Source: Simplicillium sp. C3G150-2
Lineage: Eukaryota > Ascomycota > Sordariomycetes > Hypocreales > Cordycipitaceae
Direction: 5' to 3'
Assembly (NCBI GenBank): GCA_022702485.1
Contig: JAJIYY010000003.1
Span: 2,894,308 to 2,958,307 of the forward strand
DNA: 64,000 bases
Below the pieces are notes generated by a model. It was not told the origin of the DNA, ran no database searches, and saw nothing but the letters and a program-made list of their open reading frames with translations. Positions 45,814 to 56,180 of the stretch are shown here, one piece after another (within the stretch, counting starts at the first letter, position 1; every line of letters starts with the position of its first letter). A program made the translations under genes and the position numbers.

Positions 45814-46621
45814 GGACATACATTTTGAATACGCAGGCCACCAAAAAGCGGACAACTATAACATCTCTCCGACACCCGATACCCGAGACCCGAGGCGCGA
45901 GCCAAAGCAGCTTCAGAGGCACAGTTCCTTCCTTGCGCCACACAGGGGTAGCGCAAGCTGGACGCTTAATCTTCGTCGTCATTACAGCTTACATTAGCGA
46001 AACCGATGCAAATAAATGATTTACAATAGATATTAAATACTATTCTTCAGGCGAATCGATTCCCCAATGTTCCCTGCATTTGCCATTTAACTTGTGTAAA
46101 AGTAGAAAGCAGCTACTTAACACCATTGATAGCTATCTGGTATATGAGCTGCTATATATACCCTGTTAGAGGGGTTTCTTGACGTACCTCTTGGCTATGT
46201 ATCGGGGCAATATGGCCCAAATTCAGTTCGGAGATGCCAAAGCTAGTCCTGGGATTTCAGTACCTCGGACTCGGTTGGAGATGGCAATTCTCAAAGAGCT
46301 ACTGTGATCTGTGCCAGCGTCCGACACCCGACTACCTACGCTTTTCACCGTACTTCCGCTATCTCTGAATACTTTGAACTGAGGTATTCGGAGATTAACT
46401 GCAGTAAGGCCGTCACAATGTAAATAAAGATTCAATTATATGGTCCGCAGTACTGTCATTTATACTTGCTTACGCAGGGAAGGTTGCTATAAATACTTAT
46501 AGTCTGCTTCCATTGGTAATTGACAGGCTTAATCAGCCCGGACTAATTAATTATTTAGTAATAAGATCTATACCAAGTAATTGGCCACGAGCCTTTACTC
46601 CATCCGCTAGCCTACGAGAAA
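45814..46621. other. Intergenic, no gene seen
   Basis: About 800 bp becoming AT-rich to the right. It contains a repeated accc/gagaccc-type stretch near 45870-45900 (cgacacccgatacccgagac) and a related cgacacccgactacc near 46320. No coding sequence is seen. Confidence 0.45.
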
Positions 46622-47092
46622 ATGACTAAGTCTGTCGCAGCCAACTGCCGGAAAGTGGTTTGCAATGGTCGGAACTTCGCCGATCACATTACTGAACTTA
46701 ACAATGCCACTCCTAGTCAACCTTTCTTCTTTTTAAAACCACCGTCGTCAATACTTGAGCCTAGGCCTGCGCCAATTCTCAGGCCCAAAGGTGTGCTCCT
46801 TCATTACGAGGTCGAACTTGGCCTAGTAATGGGTAAGACCATACATGATCTAGACCCTCAGGATCATGCCGCGGCCAGGGAAGCAATCGATAGCTATATC
46901 TTAACGATTAACATGACAGCCTGCAACGTTCAAAATAAGGCTAAAAAGAAACAGCTTCCTTGGTCAATCGCCAAAGGCTTTGATGCCTTTCTTTCCAGAA
47001 TACTATGGAGTGGTCTCGGGGTCGATATAGAGTTGTCTGACGGAGGAGTGAATGCCGTTACATCTAAGCAGGAAATCTGCCGAGTCGCTTAG
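46622..47092 (+). pseudogene. Fumarylacetoacetate-hydrolase-family (FAHD1/acylpyruvase-like) gene, 3'-truncated
   Basis: The first about 125 residues match FAH-family acylpyruvases: VVCNGRNFADHITELNN, FFFLKPPSSI, LHYEVELGLVMGK (metal-binding Glu pair) and AIDSYILTINMTACNVQNKAKKKQLPWSIAKGFDAFL. After that the expected KSxIPDPH, VNGxxxQ and TGTPxGVG segments are absent; the frame drifts (SRILWSGLGVDIELSDGG) and stops at 47092. About half the protein is missing. The break abuts a monooxygenase relic on the opposite strand, which points to a rearrangement junction at about 47.0-47.1 kb. Confidence 0.8.
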
Positions 47093-47094
47093 TC

Positions 47095-47592
47095 ACTCTG
47101 TAAATGTAACCGTGACTTGACTGTCATCTTCCGCAATACTTGTTACCTCCTTGCCATAATAGACTTGAATGCCGACCTTGGCAGCCTTGCTAAGTAATAC
47201 CGTTATGAGATCGCCTTGCTGGATTCTTAAATAGCTAAATCCAGTCTGCTGTCTACTCTAGGATACTTGAGATATTTCTCTTAGTACTTTTACTTTTATA
47301 GAACGAAGTTTTAGGTTCGGGGTGCTGGCACCGAGCGCTTTTACGGCATCGTATAAGCCGAGGCGATGCAGGAGTCGTAGTCCGTTGGGTGGTATCCTGA
47401 CAGCGCCCCCTAGAGTTGTCGGCACCTTTCGTAGTTCATAAACAATAGGTACGATATTGTTCTGTGACTGCAAGTGCAACGCAGCTGCGATACCTGCAGG
47501 ACTGGCCTCGACGACAATGACCTGGAGTAAACAGTACGTGAGATTGACTTTTCGAAGGATATCATGGATGTTACCTTTCCTACAGCGTTCAT
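47095..47592 (-). pseudogene. FAD-dependent monooxygenase N-terminal relic
   Basis: From ATG 47592 (MNAVGK), after a roughly 50-bp intron, the frame reads VIVVEASPAGIAAALHLQ, then LRKVPTTLGGAVRIPPNG and LLHRLGLYDAVKALGAS. This is a clear aromatic-ring hydroxylase N-terminus. The Rossmann GxGxxG has become EASPAG: two Gly-to-Glu/Ser changes, each a single G-to-A. After a stop near 47258, homology resumes (FSYLRIQQGDLITVLLSKAAKVGIQVYYGKEV) down to about 47095, where it is cut. It is truncated and inactive, and the G-to-A bias fits RIP. Confidence 0.75.
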
Positions 47593-49082
47593 TTTTCCTT
47601 TTTTAAGTATGCAAGATCGTCTATGTACAGTAAAAGTAAAGAGAGAGATGTTGCAGGGACAAAATTGTAGGGTTAGGGTGGGTTAGATTTCCTACTCTAA
47701 GCTAGCTAGCCACTAAATTACAAATAATAGTAGGTATAAAATACCCTCCTAAGGTAGGCTTTCCTAGGGAAATACTAGAGTTCCTTACCTAGTGGGGGGA
47801 ACCAGAGTAAGAAAGGTAGGAGGAGGCTACTAAAAAGGAGAAAAAGAGAAAGAGGGCAAAGGAAACTAGGGGGATCTGAACCTAAAGCCTCTAGGAGAGA
47901 GGGTAGAAGATAGGAAGGGGAGGTAAAAAAGGGCCCTTAGCAATATATAGGTAATGTAGCTAGAACTATATTACCAATATACCCTAAGGGTACTAGATAA
48001 AGCCTTTATTTCTTTCTATAAGGGAAAGGGGGAGGGGGGGGGGGTATAGAGGTAAGAGAGGAAAGAAAAAAAAAGAAGAAGAAGAAGATAGGGGGGATCT
48101 GAACCTAGAGCCTACTTAGGCAGTGCCTCTACGAACGGGCCCTATTCTAGTACATGTACCTAATCAGTATAATTAGGAACGCTACCTAATACCCTTCCCC
48201 TGTAATAGGCCCCGTTCCCTAGCTAATTTCAGCTCCTGCTAATCTCGAACGCAAGAGCATCGTATTAAACGGGCCCTGTTCCCGTATAGTCTATACCCCT
48301 ATTAAGTTAAACCTTAATATCGAGAAATCCAAGTTAAATTCCCATTAGCTATAACTAGCCTACTAGATCTACCTACTCTCTTGCTATTAGCCTACTAAAA
48401 GAACACTAGTAACTTAGTATAATGCTAAGGGTCCAGTAGGTTAGAGTAGATTGCCTTAACCCTAAGTAGGGTTAGTAGGGTTAGCGCTCTAGGGTCTTTA
48501 GAGTCTTTAGGGTCTTTAGGGTCTAAGTAGCTATATACTCTATCCCTTAATAATAAAACCCTAAGAACCCTAAGAGCCCACAGAGACCTACTTAGGGTTA
48601 GTAAGGTTATCTAGGGGTTTAAGTATATATTATAACCCTTACTAATACTATAATACTAGCTAATAAATAATAACCTTAAGTAGGACCCTATAGGGAGCCA
48701 TAACCTTAACTATAACCTACCTAGGAAAGTAACCTTAAAAAGGAGTTATAAACCTAGGTAGCTCTACCCTACTTAAGAGCCTATAGCCTCTACTTCCTAA
48801 AGTATAAAGCTAAAGCTTTATTATAATAGCCCTATAGAGTATAATTAGCTAACTTTATAGAAGAGGTATATACTATATATATCTTAATTATTATTTTAAG
48901 TATAGTTACTAGGAGGTATAATAGTAAAAACGCCTTAAATATAGAAGCTCTAGTAATAGTTAATTATAGACTAGGCCTATATAGTAAAGCCAGCTAAGCT
49001 AAATAGAAGCTAATTAAGTATTACTAATACTATAATTCTATTCTATAAGGTAGTGTACTAGCTACTAAAGAAAGGGCTATAC
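47593..49082. other. AT-rich, RIP-like non-coding DNA
   Basis: No open gene. TA dinucleotides and CTA/TAG are extremely frequent. Purine-rich tracts with poly-G near 48030-48041 and GAA/AAG runs near 48064-48088 occur. Short telomere-like words appear near 47665-47690 (tagggttagggtgggttag) and 48470-48485. Composition differs abruptly from the gene block to the left. Confidence 0.6.
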
Positions 49083-50250
49083 CTAGATAAGTAGGAGCTT
49101 ACTATTATCTATATAGAGTATGATTTCGCTCTATAGCCTAATAAGGACTACGTCGGCTAGTACCTAGGTAAGAGGTATGATATCCCTAAGAGAGGTTATA
49201 TTAGTATTAACTAGCTTATTAAGAGGCTTAAGCTCCTAGATCCCTAGACACTGCCCTAGCTCGCTAACGGCTAGCCAGCTTATCCCTATCTAGTACTATA
49301 GGATAGTATCCTCTATAAGGGCTATAGCCTCTAGTTAATGAGCTTTAAGGTTATAGTATACTATATATAGTAGTAGTATAAAGACGCTATCTACCTAGGG
49401 CCATAAGGCAGCTAGATCCACGATATCATCTAGGATAGTGTTAAGCTATAGAGCTAGCTACTTAGTCATATATATAAGGCATAGACTGTCCTACCAGCCT
49501 TAGTACTAGGCTATAACTACTAGAGGTAGCTACTAATACCTATTAGTACTAAGGAGATTACTATCCGGTCCCAGGTAGACCTTATTATTACTGCTAAGAA
49601 GGAATACCTCTTATAGATAGTATCCCTACATAGCAGCTATATGCGCTATTACCTCCTATAGCCTATACTATAGTCATCACCTAATATACTAACTAACTAG
49701 ATATACTAGACCAGCTAGGAGCATATCTTTGCTGATATTAACTATATAGCTTTTCGGATAGCCGTAACACTTCCCTTTACCATTGGCCTTAGCCTTAAGA
49801 TCATAGAGTACTAGGGCCTACTGCTATACAGCGGTATTGACGATGAGCAGTACCTATAGTATATAATAGCTGCTATTAACTATATATTTGACTACTACTA
49901 TAAGACCATTAAGTATACTAATACTATTATCTATTACTAGCTATATAGCTACTTCCCTAAGTAGCTATTTAAGGTACCCTTTAAGCTCATCGCATATAAG
50001 TACTCTAAGAAGATATACTAGTACCTGTTTAAGTACTATATCTATATATAGCTAAGGCTCTAGCGCTTACTAGTAAGGGTAGCTAAGAAGATACTTAGCC
50101 GCCTAATCGGCAAGCCTTAAGACATAGTACTTACTATACTATAGAATAACATTACCTAGTAGCAGGAAGAGGTAGCAGCCTTTAATACCTATCCTTAATG
50201 CTAGCCAGACACTACTTACATCTAGCACGATTTTATATAATAGAAAAAAG
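49083..50250 (+). pseudogene. Unidentified gene relic, one frame interrupted by TAG/TAA codons (RIP-like)
   Basis: A single frame starting about 49083 can be read for about 1.15 kb with many TAG and a few TAA codons but almost no other disruption. Readable stretches include KDYVG-YLGKRYDIPKRGYI, ISTKEITIRSQVDLIITAKKEY, IAFRIAVTLPFTIGLSLKIIEY, LFKVPFKLIAYKYSKKIYQ, VRVAKKILSRLIGKP and EEVAAFNTYP. Restoring Gln or Trp at the stops would give a continuous protein of nearly 400 residues. I do not recognise the family; a repeat-borne gene is likely, because its 3' flank recurs in the repeats at 52.6-53.0 kb. Confidence 0.5.
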
Positions 50251-50261
50251 GACGCTAAAAT

Positions 50262-50640
50262 TAGGGGAGTAATGTCTAGTAGAATTTAAGGTCTAATGTC
50301 TAGCAGGGTTCTAAGCCTCTATTTAAAAGTCTAGGCTAAAAAAATATAATTAACTCTAGGTTCATAATAAATTTAAAGTCCAATTAATTATATATATTTT
50401 ATAGAATTAGTTATAAGAGATAGAGTATTAGAAATGCCCTAGTTTTTTTAGCACTAGGAAGAGTAGAGATAGCCAAAGAGCTAAAAATCAAGTCTAAGAA
50501 GTAGCCAAATTCCCGAATTTTTAGGAATTGGGTTTATTTAGGTTTATTTAGGTTAGTTAATAATTAATTTAGGTATTTAAATAGATTTATAAGAGATTTA
50601 TTAGAAATAGAATAGTTAGTATAGAATAGAAAGAGATAAG
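50262..50640 (+). repeat. Copy of the TLH 5'-flank repeat (diverged)
   Basis: The block with a ctaaaaaaatataattaa stretch, then a tttttttagca element, then agagatagccaaagagc and aggaattgggttta matches, in order, sequence at about 53020-53340, 55690-56040 and 58370-58720 upstream of the three TLH heads. This copy is the most distant from a TLH head; minisatellite DNA follows instead. Confidence 0.7.
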
Positions 50641-50807
50641 AAAGAAGAAATTATACTTTAAATAGGATATACTATAAGTATAACTATATCCTAAAACTAA
50701 GCTATAATATAATCATAGTAATCGCTAGAAAGAAATCATTTACTTAGGCTTGTTATGCTCTGCTATTACTAGTAGTAGCTTATTAATATCTCCTTTAGCT
50801 ATAGAAG

Positions 50808-51045
50808 GACTAGGAAAACTAGAAGAACTAGAAGAACTAGAAGAGTTAAGAGAATTAGGAAAATTAAAAGAATTAGAAGAACTAGAAGAACTAGAAGAAC
50901 TAGAAGAACTAGAAGAACTAAAAGAACTAGAAGAACTAGAAGAACCAGAAGAATTAAAAGAATTAAAAGAATTAGAAGAATTAGAAAAACTAGAAGAATT
51001 AAAAAAATTAGAAGAATTAGAAGAATTAAAAGAATTAGAATAATA
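50808..51045 (+). repeat. 9-bp minisatellite, unit near gaagaacta
   Basis: About 26 units, with variants gaagaatta and aaagaatta. The phase is open in one plus frame (50750-51043), giving a Leu-Glu-Glu repeat after a short hydrophobic start. I treat it as a tandem repeat rather than a gene. Confidence 0.85.
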
Positions 51046-51340
51046 GAAATATAAAAAGTTATATTAATATTCTATTTTAATTCTAGGAAGGATTCTTAAT
51101 CTCATAAGGGAATAGAAGCATCTATAATAATATCTAGTAAAGATAAGTAGCTACCCTAAAACAAGATACTATAATTTATAAGAAGTAATTAAAATAGCAC
51201 TTAAATAAAAGATAATATAAAAAATAAAAGACAAGTTAGGATATAATACTTATAAGATAGAATAAAAATAATCTTACTTAGTACTTTAATATAATATTAT
51301 AGTTAATTAAATTACTTGTAATAAATAGAATAATTAGATT

Positions 51341-51540
51341 AAATAAAATAAATAGAATAATTAGAATAAATAGAATAATTAGAATAATTAGAGTAATTAG
51401 AAGAGATAAAATAAATAGAATAATTAGAATAATTAAAATAATTAAAATAATTAGAATAATTAGAAGAGATATAATAAATAGAATAAATAGAATAAATAAA
51501 ATAAATAGAAGAAATAGAAGAAATAAAATATAAGATAACT
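51341..51540 (+). repeat. 9-bp minisatellite, units near gaataatta / gaataaata (irregular)
   Basis: An array of 9-bp units with frequent variants (gaataatta, gaataaata, gaagagata). It differs from the 50.8-kb array mainly by G-to-A and C-to-T changes. Confidence 0.8.
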
Positions 51541-51703
51541 TTTAGGGTCCCTACTTTAGTATTAATTATATATTAGAGCTTTGTTTTTAAAAGGCTTCTA
51601 AATTAATAGTCATAGTAAGGATTCTCAATCTCATAAGGGAATAAAAATATCTATAATAATATCTAGTAAAAATAAGTAGCTCCCCTAAAATAAGATACTA
51701 TAA

Positions 51704-52070
51704 AATAAATAAAATAAATAGAATAAATAGAATAAATAGAATAAATAGAATAAATAGAATAAATAGAATAAATAGAATAAATAGAATAAATAGAATAAAT
51801 AGAATAAATAGAATAAATAGAATAAATAGAATAAATAGAATAAATAGAATAAATAGAATAAATAGAATAAATAGAATAAATAGAATAAATAGAATAAATA
51901 GAATAAATAGAATAAATAGAATAATTAGAATAATTAGAATAATTAGAATAATTAGAATAATTAGAATAATTAAAATAATTAGAATAATTAGAGGGTTAGA
52001 GTAATTAGAAGAGATATAATAAATAGAAGAAATAAAATAAATAGAAGAAATAGAAGAAATAAAATACAAA
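51704..52070 (+). repeat. 9-bp minisatellite, unit gaataaata (near-perfect) grading into gaataatta
   Basis: About 24 almost perfect 9-bp units from about 51704 to 51920, then about 8 units of the gaataatta variant and irregular ends. The open antisense frame (Ile-Leu-Phe repeats) is a by-product of the 9-bp period. Confidence 0.9.
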
Positions 52071-52387
52071 GTAACTTTTAAGGTCCCTACTTTAGTATTA
52101 ATCATATACTAGAACTTTGTTTTCAAAAAGCTTCTAAATTAATAGTCATAGTAAGGATTCTCAATCTTATAAGGGAATAGAAGCATCTATAATAATATCT
52201 AGTAAAAATAAGTAGCTACCCTTAAATAAGATACTATAAATTATAAGAAGTAATTAAAATAGCACTTAAATAAAAGATAATATAAATAATAAAAGACAAG
52301 TTAGAGTATAATACTTATAAGATAGAATAAAAATAATCTCCCTTAGTACTTTAATATAATATTATAGTTAATTAAATTACTATTATT

Positions 52388-53500
52388 AATGCCAAACTAA
52401 GGCAGTATCCCTCGATAACGATTTAGTATAGCATTAGAAATAGCACTAAAAATCAGAAGCTAGGCTTACTTTTTACTTAGAAGGCAGTAACGATTTAAGT
52501 TTTATACCTCTATTAAAAAGTTAAAGCTAAAAAAAGATAATTAAGTATAAGCTCTTAATAATATTTTAATTTTAGACCCTAAAACCTAATATTAAAGGAG
52601 TTATTATAGTTAAAAGTTGAAAAGTACCTTATTATTAATACTAGCCAGAGGTTAATAACCTCTAGTATGATTTTATATAGGGAAAAAAAGGACGCTAAAA
52701 TAGAGAGCATAATATCTAGCAGAACTTAGTTTATAGCATCTAGCAGGGTTTTAAGCCTATCATTAATACTAGCCAGAGGTTAATAACCTCTAGCATGATT
52801 TTATATAGGGAAAAAAAGGATGCTAAAATAGAAAGCATAATATCTAGTAGAACTTGGTTTATAGTATCTAGTAGGGTTTTAAGCCTCTATCATTAATACT
52901 AGCCGGAGGTTAATAACCTCTAGTACGATTTTGTATAGGGAAAAAAAGGACACTAAAATAGAGAGCATAACATCTAGCAGAACTTAGTTTATAGTATCTA
53001 GTAGGGTTTTAAGCCTCTATTAAAAAGTTAAAGCTAAAAAAATATAATTAAGTATAAGCTCTTAATAATATTTTAATTTTAGATTATAATACCTAATATT
53101 AAAGGAGTTATCATGGTTAGAAGTTAGAAAGTACCCTAGTTTTTTTAGACTCGGGAAAAGTAGAGATAGCCAGAGAGCCCAAAACTAGGTCTAAAAGGCA
53201 GCCAAATTCATAGATCTTAGCGAGTTAAGTTTATTTGGGTTTATTTGGGTTAGTTAATAATTAATTTAGATATTTAGATAGATTTATAAGATATTTATTA
53301 GGGTTAGAATAGCAGTTATAAAATAGAAAGAGAAGAGATAGGAGAAATTAGGAGAGTTAAGGTAGTATTACTACATAAGAGCTAGCTAATTTAGGTACGG
53401 TTTGGCAGCTATAATTTAAGTCAAAAAGGGGTTTAAAAGAGAAATTAGAATTCCAGTACTAGTAATATTAATTCAGCCATTAAAAGAAAAGTAAGTATAT
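52388..53500 (+). repeat. Expanded TLH 5'-flank repeat preceding the first TLH head
   Basis: It begins aatgccaaact like the shorter flanks at 55574 and 58254, and continues into the tttttttaga, agagatagccagagagcc and ttatttgggtt segments shared with them. It is longer because it contains three 130-bp direct repeats at 52632-53020. Confidence 0.7.
52632..53020 (+). repeat. Three tandem copies of a 130-bp unit with internal palindrome
   Basis: Units start at about 52632, 52762 and 52892 with attaatactagcc. Each contains gaggttaataacctc, a 15-bp perfect inverted repeat (7-1-7), then an A run and gga(c/t)(g/a)ctaaaata. They differ by a few C/T and A/G transitions. A related single unit ends the relic gene at about 50200-50290. 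Confidence 0.85.
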
Positions 53501-53573
53501 TTTCCGAAAGAATAACAAAGAGAGAGATAGAAAAAGAAGAAGAAGAAAGAGAAGAAGCGTTGTAAAGAGAGAT

Positions 53574-55566
53574 ATGGATTTGCAAGAGAGAAGCAGCGAA
53601 GAATGCTGGGTAGCTACTATGGTTAGGCTATTTGTTAAGGCGGCTGAGTGGCTATTTGCATTTTATAGCTAATATAAATACAGTTATATTATAGCTGAGA
53701 TAATAGGCTATATAAAAAGAGAGCATAAGATAATTCTAGTAGAAGAGAGAGGCCGGATTGTAGAAGAGTTAGAGAAGATAGCCGGAATTATAAAGATACA
53801 GTGCTAATTAAAGCAAATACAACTACCAGAGATTTTGGAGAAGAGAGTATAATAGGTAGAAGAGCTACAGAATAACAGATATCAGTACTATAAGTGTAGT
53901 TATATTATATTAATAGAGAGAATAATTCAAGAGTATTATAAAGAGAAGTATAGTTAGCAGAACCCGATCCAACCCAGCAAGAAACAGTCAGTAGTATCTA
54001 ATACACAGTAGCAGGTACTATAGAGAAGAGGTATATGGTGCTAGTAGTTGTTTTTACACCGTAAGATGAGCTAATGGATTAAATTAGTGGATTTAGTCGG
54101 CGAAGAATTGGAAAGAGAGGGTTTAGAAGAGCTGCTAACGCAGAGCAGCCAGCAGATATTCGCAGAGACATTAATTAAGAAAGAAGAAGAGATTAAGAAT
54201 AGTTGGAGAGATGCCATGGTAACAGAGAGCAATAAGAAGTAAGAGCCTAATATATAGTTAGGTCGGACAGGTTAGGCAGCCCATTTAAGTAGTTTAGATT
54301 ACGTAGAGTTGTTAGTAGCCGCATAACTAGCTAGAGAAGAAGAGAGAGTATTGCAAAAGATATACTATAGTTTAAAGACAGCTATAAAAGCGGTGAAGCA
54401 GGTGTATAACCGTCGAATCGTTAGATTAGCCGTATTATTCGAGATTAACAGCCGAGAGAGCGGCTATAAGGCCAAGAAGCCGTTTAAGTCACATATAGAG
54501 AGCGATTCATAGCAGCGGTATAAGCAGGTCATGTTAATGATTTTATACATTATATACTAATTCGAGTAGAAAGAGGAAGATAAGCGGCTACTATACAGGT
54601 TAACAGAAGAGCAGTAAGCTATGTAGAAGTTATAAAGGCGAAGTGCGCGAGCCGTTATGCGAGAAGAGAAGAGAAGAGAGAGAGAAGAAGAGAGAGAAAG
54701 AGAGAGAAGAGAATACGTAATGTTAAGTGATAACAGCGACAGCGAGCTATCGGAGAGTAGTAGTGAGAGTAGCAGCGAGAGTAGTAGCGAGAGCAAGAGC
54801 GAATTAGAAGTAGAAGAGTTAGAAGAAGAGACAGGAGAAGAGACGGAAGAAGAGACAGAAGAAGAAGAAGATAAAGAAGAAGAGAGAAGAAGAAGATAAA
54901 GACGAAGAAGAAGAAGAAGAGACAGAGAAGACGGAGAAGAAGAGAGTATTACAGGGTTAGGGTTAGGGTTATAGAGAAGAAGAAGAGATAGAAGAGACGG
55001 AGAAGACAGAGAAGAAGAGAGTGTTAAGAGAAGAAGACGAAGAGATGGAGAAGAGAGAAGAAGAAGAAGAGATGGAAGAGACGGAAGAGACAGAGAAGAG
55101 AGTGTTAAGAGAAGAGGGAGACGCCGGCGAAGCACCAAGGCCACAAAGAGTCGATTCCAGCAGCAAAGACGACAAGAGAAGCAGCGAATTGCACGATTAA
55201 AATAACGGTTATCTAGTAATCTAAGTGCTATAGAATAGCAAGTATTAGCAATATTCATCGCATTAGCTAACTATAACATCGTCGATAACGAATATTCCAG
55301 TGCATTAATCAGTATAATAGCTGTCATAGGAGTGGATAAGCGCAGCGGTTAGGTCAGCGCGATAAATTATACGCTAAAGATGTCAGCGATCGTCAAGATA
55401 ATATATATAATAGCCGTATATAGCGTATACTACTAGAGAGAGAGAGAGGTTTAAAAGTACTGAGTTATGTGGGAAGAGAGAGAATTGAAGCGTAGCGCTA
55501 AGTACGACAAAGCACTATAGAAGATAAGTGTTGAGATGGCGCGGAGTAAAGTTACTGGAATATTCC
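53574..55566 (+). pseudogene. Telomere-linked helicase (TLH), N-terminal fragment, copy 1
   Basis: From ATG 53574 (MDLQERSSEE) one frame runs to 55566 with many TAG/TAA codons. The order matches the longer copy at 58.9 kb: the cysteine/histidine-containing N-terminal region, the LNDF-like YKQVMLMILYIIY segment, a Glu/Arg/Ser-rich low-complexity tract (54657-55130), short telomere-like repeats (54953-54970), and EWEREL-like KVTGIFL at the end. It is cut off at 55566, well before the helicase motors, and continues into the 5' flank of copy 2. Compared with copy 3, the differences are mostly C-to-T and G-to-A. Not functional. Confidence 0.82.
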
Positions 55567-55584
55567 TAACTTTAATGCCAAACT

Positions 55585-55599
55585 GACGGCAATGCCGTC
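55585..55599. repeat. 15-bp perfect inverted repeat in TLH flank (also at 58265-58279)
   Basis: gacggcaatgccgtc is a 7-1-7 palindrome just downstream of the point where each truncated TLH head ends. The word gccgtcgctttta repeats about 50 bp later. Confidence 0.8.
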
Positions 55600-56180
55600 G
55601 CTTTTATTTTCCCATATAAAAAAAAAGACGCTAGTAACAGGGGGGGTGCCGTCGCTTTTAACTTCAGTTATGGCGTCGATTTAAGTTTCCAGCCATTAGT
55701 ATAGAATAAAGGCCAAAAAAATATAAATAAACCCAGGTTTATGATAAATCTGAGGTTTAATTAATTATATGTATTTTATAGAATTAGTTATAAGAGATAG
55801 AGAGCCGAGAAAGCCCCGGTTTTTTTAGCATCAGGAAAAGTGGGGACAGCCAGAGAGCCAAAAATCAGGTCTAAGAGGTAGCCAAATTCAAGAATTTTTA
55901 GGAATTGGGTTTAATTGGGCTTATTTAGGTTAGTTAATAATTAATTCAGATATTTAAACAGATTTATAAGAGATTTATTAGAGATAGAAGAGTTATTATA
56001 GAATAGATAGAGAAGAGATAGGGTTAATTAGGAGATATCAGGTAGTATTGCCACGTGAGAGCCAGCCAATTTAGGTATGGTTTGGTAGCTGCAATTTCAT
56101 TTAAAAAGGGGGTTAAAAGAGAAATCGGAATTCCAGCACCAGCAACATCAATTCAGCTATTAAAAGAAAAGTAAGTATAT

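Larger units (their letters stand above)
51085..52390. repeat. Duplicated unit of flanking sequence plus 9-bp minisatellite
   Basis: A flank beginning ggattct(t/c)aatct(c/t)ataaggg recurs at about 51090, 51618 and 52155. The first two are followed by 9-bp arrays and then by a shared segment (ggtccctactttagtatta at about 51546 and 52081). The layout is two tandem units of about 530-540 bp that contain arrays of different length, plus a partial third. Confidence 0.75.
53501..56180 (+). repeat. Tandem unit 1 (2,680 bp): TLH N-terminal head plus 5' flank
   Basis: The line from tttccgaaag at 53501 recurs at 56181. Every block I compared over 2,680 bp is identical to unit 2, including the long GA-rich tract. 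Sequence before 53501 differs from that before 56181, so the identity starts at about this point. Confidence 0.9.

Noticed and set aside
50750..51043. 97-residue Leu-Glu-rich protein as a real gene
   Set aside because: Apart from a short start segment it is pure minisatellite, with no conserved domain and no sign of expression. Kept only as a repeat.
51698..52105. 135-residue antisense frame of Ile-Leu-Phe repeats
   Set aside because: It follows entirely from the 9-bp minisatellite period and is not a gene.
50808..53020. CRISPR-like array (regularly spaced repeats)
   Set aside because: Repeats are contiguous 9-bp or 130-bp units without unique spacers, in a eukaryotic chromosome.
47593..53500. 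LTR retrotransposon
   Set aside because: I found no long terminal repeats with target duplications, primer-binding site, or readable reverse transcriptase or integrase motifs. Repeated blocks here match TLH flanks and minisatellites instead.
54557..55258. Long antisense Ser/Leu-rich frame (and its identical twin at 57237-57938, and similar ones at 59725-60462 and 61405-62245)
   Set aside because: These are shadows of the GA-rich, Glu/Arg-coding tracts on the plus strand. GA repeats keep the complementary strand free of stops. There are no domains or conserved ends.
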